Below, piece after piece: positions 1 through 5,271 of a DNA stretch of 5,271 nucleotides (position 1 is its first letter; each line of letters opens with the position of its first letter). The position numbers were made by a program, and so were the translations under genes. Source of the DNA: Clostridia bacterium (GTDB taxonomy: Bacteria > Bacillota > Clostridia > Saccharofermentanales > UBA5734); NCBI GenBank assembly GCA_018056585.1, contig JAGPFK010000133.1:1-5271 (forward strand). The letters run 5' to 3'. The notes under the pieces are model-generated. The model saw only the letters and a list, made by a program, of their open reading frames with translations, did no database searches and was not told the DNA's origin.

Positions 1-285
1 GAAGGGACTGTTATCGACTGCAAACTGGATGTGCTGGCACCTGAAGAGACAGCCCAGCCGATTCAGGTCAGACTGCAGCATCTGAACTCAAGCACTGATT
101 TTATCAAGGTGACAGACGAGATCGCGACAGGAACACTCACCTTTAAGGATGATGAGATTGTGATTGTGATTTCCGCGGGGGGGCTGCCGGTCGAAATGAC
201 TTTCCGCGGCACCTTGACCCAGGGGATTCTTTATGGTGAGATGAAGTCGGCCATGTTCAGCGGCCATTTCCAGGCGGTTCGCTGA
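1..285 (+). CDS. C-terminal part of an unrecognised protein with a beta-rich tail (5' end outside window)
   Basis: The frame is open from base 1 to the TGA at 283-285, giving 94 visible residues. The GTG at 31 is in frame, but coding continues upstream of it and no ribosome binding site precedes it, so it is probably an internal valine. The visible part is rich in alternating hydrophobic residues and short turns. It ends in a GTL-x(4)-LYGEMKSAMFSGHFQAVR pattern, a 'strand, G-x-L-x-G-x(n)-G-x-F-x-A-x-R' layout. Small lipocalin-like or beta-sandwich tails that end some secreted or metal-dependent hydrolases look similar, but this is a resemblance and not an identification. No catalytic motif is visible, so no function is assigned. 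The stop lies 40 bases before the rhamnosidase start on the same strand, so the two genes may be co-transcribed and functionally related. Confidence 0.7.
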   Translation, partial: EGTVIDCKLDVLAPEETAQPIQVRLQHLNSSTDFIKVTDEIATGTLTFKDDEIVIVISAGGLPVEMTFRGTLTQGILYGEMKSAMFSGHFQAVR

Positions 286-310
286 GCCCGCCGATTAATC
301 TGTTCATGGA

Positions 311-316
311 AAGGAG
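311..316 (+). promoter_or_regulatory. Ribosome binding site that decides the rhamnosidase start
   Basis: AAGGAG sits 9 bases before the GTG at 326, a normal spacing. The TTG at 317 touches the site directly (zero spacing) and cannot be used with it. TTG at 329 would be 12 bases away and is less likely. Confidence 0.8.
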
Positions 317-325
317 TTGACTATT

Positions 326-2968
326 GTGTTGCAAGCAACACATCTAACTTGTGAGTATGAGACTAATCCGCTTGGTATCGGCACACGCAGACCACGTTTC
401 GGCTGGTGGGTCGAAACAGAAAAAAAAGAAACGATGCAAACAATCTGGCAGATCCAGGTTGCGCTCGATCCGGATTTTCGCAAAATAATCTGGGACAGCG
501 AGCCGGTGCCATCTGACGCGTCAACCCAGGTTGCCTATGAGGGGAAGCCATTGGTCTCTGAAACGCGTTACTACTGGCGTGTAAGGGTGCAGGACAACTA
601 TGGCGACCAAAGCGATTGGAGCGAGACGGCCTGGTTTGAAACAAGCCTTTTAGATCCCACTTTATGGCAAGCCCTTTTTATATCGCCGGAAACACCTGAA
701 GATGCGGATTCATCTGCTGCCAGACGGCTTCGGAAGGCGTTCACTTTGCCCGGACATTGTATCAAAGCCCGCCTTTATGTAACGGCTTTGGGGCTTTATG
801 AAGTCAATATCAACGGTAAACGTGTTGGTGATGATTTACTGCGCCCCGGCTGGACAGAGTATCAAAAACGACTGCAATTTCAAACTTATGATGTAACAGA
901 CTTTTTACAGGAAGGCGACAATGTGATCGGCGCGACATTGGGCTGCGGCTGGTACAAGGGTGATCTGGCCGGTTGGATCGGCCGGCGTCATGTCTATGGA
1001 AAACAAACAGCCTTATCTTTGCAATTACACATCGATTTTGATGATGGATCCGGCATGATACTGACAACAGATGAGACTTGGCGCTGGTGTCATGGTCCCA
1101 TCCTTATGTCTGAATTATATCATGGTGAAATTTATGACGCGCGATTAGAAGATCCCGGTTGGGACGAGCCTTCATATGACGACAAGCATTGGCATCCTGT
1201 TTTTGTTCTGCCATTTGAATCCTCATTGCTGGTTCCGCAAGAAGGCCCTCCGGTGCGTCGGCAGGAAGAGCTGAAGCCCATCGCTGTTTTTACAACACCG
1301 AAAGGAGAACAAGTCCTCGATTTTGGTCAGAATTTAGCCGGCTTTGTTCGTTTTACAACAAGCGGGCTCAGCGGCGAAAAAGTCATTTTGCGTCACGCCG
1401 AAATCCTTGATGCGGAAGGCAATTTCTATACGGACAATATGCGAAGCGCCAAAAATACGATCGAATATACCTTGCATGGCGGGACGGTTGAAACTTATGA
1501 ACCCCATTTTACTTTTCAGGGATTTCGGTATGTCCACGTTGTTTCCTGGCCCGGACCCATTGATGCCGATTCATTTACAGCGGTGGTGATTCATTCTGAT
1601 TTCCCCTTTATTGGATCTTTCAGCTGTTCCAATGAAAAAGTGAATCAACTGCATCACAACATCCTCTGGAGCATGAAAGGCAACTTTATCGATATTCCAA
1701 CGGATTGCCCCCAGCGGGATGAACGGCTGGGATGGACGGGTGACGCTCAGGTTTTCGCCTCAACAGCGGCCCGATTAGGGCAGGTCGCCTCATTTTTTAC
1801 AAAATGGCTGCATGATTTGGCCCTGGCACAACGCCCTGATGGCGCTGTGCCCCATGTGGTCCCGGACGTCCTGAATCAATATTCCGCGACAGGCTGGGGA
1901 GATGCGGCAGTCATCTGCCCCTGGGTTATCTGGCAGGCGTTTTCGGATAAGCGGCTTTTGGAAGACATGTATCCAACCATGAAGGCCTGGGTCCTGTACA
2001 TTCAGAAGCAAGCCAGAGATGGCTTGATCTGGGACAGCGGCTTCCACTTCGGTGACTGGGTCGCACTCGATGCAAAGGAAGGCAGCTATTTTGGCGCGAC
2101 GCCCAATGATTTGATTGCAACCGCCTTCTATGCTCATTCAACGGATTTATTGGCTCAGGCGGCCACCGTTCTTGGTTACGAACAGGATGCTTTGACATTC
2201 AGGCAGCTGCACAGTCGGATTGTAGCGGCCTATCAGGATGAATTTATCACGCCGGCCGGGCGATTGGCGGCCATGACCCAAACGGCTCATATCCTGACTT
2301 TGCACTTCGGATTGGCAAAGCCTCATCATCACGAGCGGATGGTGAACAGTTTATTGAAACTTTTGGAAAAAACGAACGGCCATTTAGAAACAGGTTTTTT
2401 GGGTACACCTTACTTTTGTCAGGTGCTTAGCGACAATGGCTGTCTAAAACAAGCCTACGACCTGTTATTGAAGGAAGATTATCCATCCTGGCTGTACCCC
2501 ATCAGCAAAGGTGCAACCACAATCTGGGAACATTGGGACGGCATCAAACCGGATGGGACTTTATGGAGCGCGGATATGAACTCCTTTAATCACTATGCAT
2601 ACGGTTCAATCGGTGATTTTTTATACCGTGTTGTGGCCGGGCTGGATACAGACCCGATTCAGACAGGTTATAAACGGATTCAATTTGCGCCGCAACCGGG
2701 CGGCGGTCTGACGCGGGCCGAGGCCAGCCGGGTCAGTGCTTATGGTCCGATCCGCGTAAAGTGGCAAATTGAAGATCACCGGATGACCATCCAGGTTGTT
2801 ATTCCGCCCAATACGACAGCACGGCTTGTCTTGCCGCAGGCTGACCGGGAACGCTTTATCCATCATCCGAATCTGGATCGCTCTGACCCGGATCAGGTTG
2901 TCATGGAATTGGGCTCCGGCATATGGATTTTCCAATATGCCTGGCCGGAACCATCTGAAACGGCTTGA
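326..2968 (+). CDS. Alpha-L-rhamnosidase, glycoside hydrolase family 78
   Basis: This enzyme should hydrolyse terminal alpha-L-rhamnose from rhamnosides such as plant glycosides or polysaccharide oligomers, by the inverting mechanism of GH78. It has 880 residues from GTG 326, typical of single-module bacterial GH78 enzymes. Domain order: fibronectin-like N-terminal domain at about 1-105 (LTCEY, NPLGI, PRFGWW); rhamnosidase N domain with the RRLRKAF start at about 133-300; concanavalin-like domain with DFGQNLAGFVRF near 332-343; six-hairpin (alpha/alpha)6 catalytic barrel at about 430-770; C-terminal beta domain from about 772. The catalytic signature DCPQRDERLGWTGD spans 460-473, and Glu466 is the expected general acid. 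Glu735 in TTIWEHWDG is the expected general base. Both are assigned by family comparison (Glu636 and Glu895 of the Streptomyces avermitilis enzyme). No signal peptide or membrane segment is seen, so a cytoplasmic location is inferred. All key motifs are intact. Natural substrate unknown. Confidence 0.95.
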   Translation: MLQATHLTCEYETNPLGIGTRRPRFGWWVETEKKETMQTIWQIQVALDPDFRKIIWDSEPVPSDASTQVAYEGKPLVSETRYYWRVRVQDNYGDQSDWSETAWFETSLLDPTLWQALFISPETPEDADSSAARRLRKAFTLPGHCIKARLYVTALGLYEVNINGKRVGDDLLRPGWTEYQKRLQFQTYDVTDFLQEGDNVIGATLGCGWYKGDLAGWIGRRHVYGKQTALSLQLHIDFDDGSGMILTTDETWRWCHGPILMSELYHGEIYDARLEDPGWDEPSYDDKHWHPVFVLPFESSLLVPQEGPPVRRQEELKPIAVFTTPKGEQVLDFGQNLAGFVRFTTSGLSGEKVILRHAEILDAEGNFYTDNMRSAKNTIEYTLHGGTVETYEPHFTFQGFRYVHVVSWPGPIDADSFTAVVIHSDFPFIGSFSCSNEKVNQLHHNILWSMKGNFIDIPTDCPQRDERLGWTGDAQVFASTAARLGQVASFFTKWLHDLALAQRPDGAVPHVVPDVLNQYSATGWGDAAVICPWVIWQAFSDKRLLEDMYPTMKAWVLYIQKQARDGLIWDSGFHFGDWVALDAKEGSYFGATPNDLIATAFYAHSTDLLAQAATVLGYEQDALTFRQLHSRIVAAYQDEFITPAGRLAAMTQTAHILTLHFGLAKPHHHERMVNSLLKLLEKTNGHLETGFLGTPYFCQVLSDNGCLKQAYDLLLKEDYPSWLYPISKGATTIWEHWDGIKPDGTLWSADMNSFNHYAYGSIGDFLYRVVAGLDTDPIQTGYKRIQFAPQPGGGLTRAEASRVSAYGPIRVKWQIEDHRMTIQVVIPPNTTARLVLPQADRERFIHHPNLDRSDPDQVVMELGSGIWIFQYAWPEPSETA

Positions 2969-3000
2969 TCTGAAAAGTCAGGTCCCTTCATGTCCATTTA

Positions 3001-3007
3001 AAGGAGG
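3001..3007 (+). promoter_or_regulatory. Ribosome binding site of the flavin reductase-like gene
   Basis: AAGGAGG lies 5 bases before the ATG at 3013. It falls in the 44-base gap after the rhamnosidase stop, where no promoter or terminator is apparent. This supports translation of the second gene from a shared transcript. Confidence 0.8.
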
Positions 3008-3012
3008 CCATC

Positions 3013-3525
3013 ATGCGTACTTTTAGTGAAATAAATCCAGAAGAATTTGTTGTCAGCCCCTTTCACCTGATCGGTTCCCAGTGGATGTTGATCACTGCTC
3101 AAAAGGGCGATCGGGTTAACGCAATGACCGCTTCCTGGGGCGGCCTTGGGGTTATGTGGAATAAAAATGTTGCCTTTATTGCCATCCGCCCTTCGCGTTA
3201 CACAAAAGAATTTATTGATTGGGCTCAAACATTTTCTCTGTCTTTCTTTAGTGAAAAAGATCGCGACAAATTAAACTATTTGGGCAGCGTTTCAGGTCGC
3301 GATGAATCGAAAATTGAAAAAAGCGGGCTGACTGTTATTCATATCGACGAAACACCTTGTTTTGAAGAAGCGGATCGCATCTTCATCTGTAAAAAGATTT
3401 TTGCACAGCCTTATGATCCGGCATCTTTCCTTGATCCAGCCATTGACGCCTGCTATCCCCAAAAAGATTACCACACGCTTTATATCGGGGAAATACAAAA
3501 AATATTAGCGGTAAAGGCACCTTAG
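3013..3525 (+). CDS. Flavin reductase-like FMN-binding split-barrel protein
   Basis: The 170-residue product belongs to the flavin reductase-like family (split beta-barrel, DIM6/NTAB type), whose members bind FMN and often reduce flavins or other acceptors with NAD(P)H. Visible hallmarks are the N-terminal SPFHLIGSQWMLITA (15-29), the flavin-binding NAMTASWGGLGVMWNK segment (36-51) followed by RPSRYTKEF (59-67), and FSLSFF plus SGRDESK in the middle. A conserved-looking acidic and aromatic C-terminal region includes FLDPAIDACYP and YHTLYIGEIQ. The length is complete for the short stand-alone form common in anaerobic Firmicutes. It contains no iron-sulfur or rubredoxin module and no signal peptide, so a cytoplasmic protein is expected. 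It follows the rhamnosidase by 44 bases. A role in processing the aglycone released by that enzyme is conceivable, but this is speculation. The physiological substrate of this subfamily is generally unknown to me. Confidence 0.9.
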   Translation: MRTFSEINPEEFVVSPFHLIGSQWMLITAQKGDRVNAMTASWGGLGVMWNKNVAFIAIRPSRYTKEFIDWAQTFSLSFFSEKDRDKLNYLGSVSGRDESKIEKSGLTVIHIDETPCFEEADRIFICKKIFAQPYDPASFLDPAIDACYPQKDYHTLYIGEIQKILAVKAP

Positions 3526-3560
3526 TCTGATCTGACTCTCAAATAGCCTGATTTGCTCAA

Positions 3561-3603
3561 AAACCAAATACAGCCGGCTTTAATGGCCGGCTGTATTTGG
3601 TTT
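3561..3603. terminator. Bidirectional intrinsic terminator between convergent genes
   Basis: A perfect 18-bp inverted repeat (3561-3578 with 3586-3603) encloses a 7-base loop, TTTAATG. Its GC-rich core is CAGCCGGC/GCCGGCTG. On the - strand the stem ends in a run of five T (3563-3559), a good terminator for the baeRF gene. On the + strand the core stem is followed by TATTTGGTTT, so it can also end the rhamnosidase/flavin reductase transcript. It lies between the two convergent stop codons (3525 and 3627). Confidence 0.9.
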
Positions 3604-3626
3604 AAGAGAGTACAAAAACATAAAGC

Positions 3627-4760
3627 TTAAAAGCGTAATATTCCAGCACATTCTTTATGAACCGGCATCTCTTCTTCCTCGAGTACAAATACACGTCCAT
3701 TGTATTCCAAAGTCCGTGCAGCGGCTTCGCCGAGCATATCCGGATCACCAAAACGTAATGGATGGTCCAAAAGACTTATAACCTCACCTGTTTGCGGATC
3801 CCATACCCCCCAGACCTGACTGTCACGTCTTATAAAAAGAGTATCGACACGTGCTTCAAACGCTAAAGGCAGCAGAGCGCCGATGTCACTGCGAATGCGC
3901 TCTGTGCCCCCCAGTTTCTGGAAAGTTTCCAGTGCGTTTTCCTTGTCCTTTTCAAAGGCTTTTCGGGCAATCTTCCAGGCATTTTCTCTCAGTACATCCC
4001 TTTTGATGGCTTCAGGTGAACCGGATATCATTTCATCCATCAGACGGGAATCCTTGAAAGCGGATCGGAAAATAGGGAAGAGATACTCAACGCAGGCAAC
4101 AACCAGAGGCGCGTCTGACCCACTCATTACTTTTTTTAGATTATCCGACAGCCGGCGAAAAAATTCTTCAATGCGCTGCTTTTCAGAATCCTTCATAGAC
4201 TCGAATCCGTGAAAGACGGGACCGGGTGCACTGTGGCGACGCAATTGCTTTTCAACATCATAAGCGGCGAAAACTTCCTTCACAGATCTGGGTTCCGGCA
4301 ACTCAATTTCTTCGAGGGTATAGTGAGTGCCCATATAGAACCTTGTGTTTTCAAGGCTTAGTGCAAGCAGATAATAAACGCGGTCATGCGCTTCTTCCGC
4401 CAGGATGGGAACAATCATGAAACGATCTGAAATGGTGACAGATTCTGCGCATGGTTCGATGAACTGATGCATCATCATGCCATCGAAATTTAAATAAAGC
4501 GCCAATCCCTGGTATTGATGTTCCCAAAAGAGAGCGTCATCCAATAAAGCCTCGGCTGGGGCCAGAATCTTCTCAATGTCGGGTGTGCGAAAAGCACGTT
4601 CACGCAGACCCTCTGCTGTCGCTTTAAGCAGCTTACGCAAGCGGATGGGCCCCTGGCGCGTGTCCTGCCCCACTTTCTCGACGGGCAGATAGATGCTGAT
4701 GCAGGGGTTTTGGCGGATGCGGAGCAATTCATTGATATTTTGTCTTGTCAGACGATACAT
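3627..4760 (-). CDS. baeRF-family protein (bacterial relative of archaeo-eukaryotic release factor 1)
   Basis: The product is 377 residues from the ATG at 4760. I recognise it by overall pattern as a baeRF family 3 or 7-like protein. These are bacterial homologues of aRF1/eRF1 with an Rf1-like middle domain and an eL30-like C-terminal domain, proposed to act on ribosomes in rescue or quality control; direct function is largely untested. Characteristic stretches are PCISIYLPVEKVGQDTRQGPIRLRKLL (19-45), FWEHQYQGLALYL (78-90), the Rf1-like strands at VYYLLALSLENTRFYMGTHY (128-147), APLVVACVEYLFPIFR (217-232), and the eL30-like tail from VDTLFIRRDSQVWGVWDPQTGEV (305-327) to the C-terminus. The GGQ tripeptide of true release factors is absent: FHGFESMKDSEK (183-194) occupies roughly that place. 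The reading frame continues upstream to 4895, but the start at 4760 has an AAGGAGG site at the right distance and a promoter lies inside the extension. Soluble; no signal peptide. Confidence 0.8.
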   Translation of the reverse strand: MYRLTRQNINELLRIRQNPCISIYLPVEKVGQDTRQGPIRLRKLLKATAEGLRERAFRTPDIEKILAPAEALLDDALFWEHQYQGLALYLNFDGMMMHQFIEPCAESVTISDRFMIVPILAEEAHDRVYYLLALSLENTRFYMGTHYTLEEIELPEPRSVKEVFAAYDVEKQLRRHSAPGPVFHGFESMKDSEKQRIEEFFRRLSDNLKKVMSGSDAPLVVACVEYLFPIFRSAFKDSRLMDEMISGSPEAIKRDVLRENAWKIARKAFEKDKENALETFQKLGGTERIRSDIGALLPLAFEARVDTLFIRRDSQVWGVWDPQTGEVISLLDHPLRFGDPDMLGEAAARTLEYNGRVFVLEEEEMPVHKECAGILRF

Positions 4761-4768
4761 AAAGGGAT

Positions 4769-4775
4769 CCTCCTT
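4769..4775 (-). promoter_or_regulatory. Ribosome binding site that fixes the baeRF start at 4760
   Basis: On the - strand AAGGAGG is followed by 8 bases (ATCCCTTT read outward) and then ATG at 4760. The other in-frame ATG codons, at 4853 and 4895, lie in or upstream of the promoter and lack such a site. Confidence 0.88.
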
Positions 4776-4851
4776 TTTAATATCAAGCAGACCGATTTGT
4801 GCCGTCAGTATTTTTGAACCACAAAATTTCAGTCTTGTCTGTGATGAACTC

Positions 4852-4880
4852 ATTATATGACAGGTACCTATTCCTGACAA
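4852..4880 (-). promoter_or_regulatory. Sigma-A (sigma-70) type promoter for the baeRF gene
   Basis: Read on the - strand, TTGTCA (4880-4875, one mismatch to consensus) is followed by exactly 17 bases and a perfect TATAAT (4857-4852). Transcription should start near 4845, leaving a leader of about 85 bases before the ATG at 4760. The promoter lies 33 bases beyond the ZupT-like stop, so the baeRF gene can be expressed independently of it. Confidence 0.8.
4858..4879. repeat. Imperfect inverted and direct repeat overlapping the promoter, possible operator
   Basis: TGACAGG (4858-4864) and CCTGACA (4873-4879) form an inverted repeat with 6 of 7 positions matching around an 8-base centre. The same bases hold a direct TGACA repeat with a 17-base period, and the perfect palindrome AGGTACCT (4862-4869). 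The element fills the -35/-10 spacer, a typical repressor position, but it matches no operator that I know and may be chance. Confidence 0.3.
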
Positions 4881-4913
4881 CGCAATCTTTTTCATTTTTG
4901 CGCTATGAATTTT

Positions 4914-5271
4914 CTAAGGAAGAAGCAACAAGCTGATGGCCATCACCATCATGCCGATGACCAAACCGTACATTGAGAGATGCGGTTTGCCATATTCTCT
5001 GGAGGTGGGCAGTAGCTCATCAAGGGAGATAAAGACCATGATGCCGGCGACGGCGGCAAATAAGATTCCAAGGATTGTGTCATTTAGGAAGGGGGATAAA
5101 ATCAGGTAGCCAACCAGCGCGCCCAACGGCTCAGAGAGGCCTGACATCAAAGACCAGATAAAAGCTTTTTTCTTATTCCCTGTGGCGAGATAAATCGGAA
5201 CTGATACAGCTATACCTTCAGGTATATTGTGCAACGCAACGGCAACGGCAATGGGTAAGCCAAGAGAAGGG
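4914..5271 (-). CDS. ZIP-family divalent metal transporter, ZupT-like, C-terminal part (5' end outside window)
   Basis: The frame is open from the right edge of the window to the TAG at 4916-4914, giving 118 complete visible residues. This is under half of a usual ZupT protein of about 260. A TTG at 5234 could be taken for a start, but coding continues upstream in frame (PSLGLPIAVAVA before LHNIPEG) and it is an internal leucine. The HNIPEG motif (visible residues 14-19) is the metal-binding helix V motif of ZupT proteins. SGLSEPLGA (43-51) supplies the next helix glutamate (Glu47). The rest forms hydrophobic helices (ILGILFAAVAGIMVFISL, and LVIGMMVMAISLLLLP at the C-terminus) with SLDELLP between them, all matching the ZupT C-terminal half. 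ZupT imports zinc and other divalent cations across the inner membrane; metal specificity here is not determinable. It lies upstream of the baeRF gene on the same strand. Confidence 0.92.
   Translation of the reverse strand, partial: PSLGLPIAVAVALHNIPEGIAVSVPIYLATGNKKKAFIWSLMSGLSEPLGALVGYLILSPFLNDTILGILFAAVAGIMVFISLDELLPTSREYGKPHLSMYGLVIGMMVMAISLLLLP

Noticed and set aside
286..325. Catabolite-responsive (cre) operator before the rhamnosidase
   Set aside because: I looked for the TGWAANCGNTNWCA pattern and found no acceptable match in this gap.
1790..2137. 115-codon open frame antisense to the rhamnosidase
   Set aside because: It lies wholly within the conserved catalytic barrel of GH78, has no ribosome binding site or recognisable protein pattern, and is a shadow of the real gene.
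2621..2935. 104-codon open frame antisense to the rhamnosidase C-terminus
   Set aside because: It overlaps a clearly coding region and its translation shows no domain-like pattern.
2969..3012. Promoter or terminator between the rhamnosidase and flavin reductase-like genes
   Set aside because: The 44 bases contain no paired -35/-10 boxes and no stable hairpin with a T run; only the ribosome binding site is convincing.
3883..4212. 109-codon + strand frame inside the baeRF gene
   Set aside because: It is opposite a conserved coding region, with serine/arginine-rich shadow composition and no translation signals.
4490..4732. 80-codon - strand frame overlapping the baeRF N-terminal part
   Set aside because: It is an out-of-frame shadow on the same strand. 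The in-frame protein continues intact across it, so there is no frameshift.
4881..4902. Possible terminator after the ZupT-like gene (CGCAA...TTGCG)
   Set aside because: The stem is only 5 bp with a 12-base loop, and no T run follows on the - strand.
5232..5234. TTG as the start of the ZIP transporter
   Set aside because: The frame stays open upstream to the window edge with family-like residues, and the HNIPEG helix would otherwise lack its first half.

Overview
The window looks like ordinary chromosomal DNA from an anaerobic, Firmicutes-like (Bacillota) bacterium. That assignment is inference. It rests on strong AAGGAG/AAGGAGG ribosome binding sites, a near-consensus sigma-A promoter, moderate base composition, and protein families common in Clostridia and relatives (cytosolic GH78 rhamnosidase, short flavin-reductase-like protein, baeRF protein, ZupT-type ZIP transporter). 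Other anaerobic phyla are not excluded.

Layout: two blocks converge on a shared terminator. On the + strand, the left edge holds the 3' end of an unrecognised gene with a beta-rich C-terminal tail (1-285). After a 40-base gap comes a complete alpha-L-rhamnosidase (GH78, 326-2968), and 44 bases later a flavin reductase-like FMN-binding protein (3013-3525). The tight spacing, and the lack of a visible promoter or terminator between them, suggest one transcription unit. The rhamnosidase has no signal peptide, so it probably acts in the cytoplasm on imported rhamnosides. On the - strand, the right edge holds the 3' part of a ZupT-like zinc/divalent metal transporter (stop at 4914). Downstream of it is a 377-residue protein of the baeRF group, bacterial relatives of archaeo-eukaryotic release factor 1 (3627-4760), which has its own well-formed promoter. 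An 18-bp perfect hairpin at 3561-3603 lies between the blocks and can serve as a terminator for both.

Three apparent gene starts need correction. The rhamnosidase most likely starts at GTG 326, because the upstream TTG at 317 directly abuts the Shine-Dalgarno sequence. The baeRF gene starts at 4760 and not at the longer reading-frame start 4895, because a TTGTCA-17-TATAAT promoter lies inside that extension. The right-edge ZIP gene is open to the window end.

No RNA genes, CRISPR arrays, insertion sequences or phage genes were seen. I find no clear new system. The most interesting points are the baeRF protein, which lacks the GGQ peptide-release loop, and the repeat structure overlapping its promoter.
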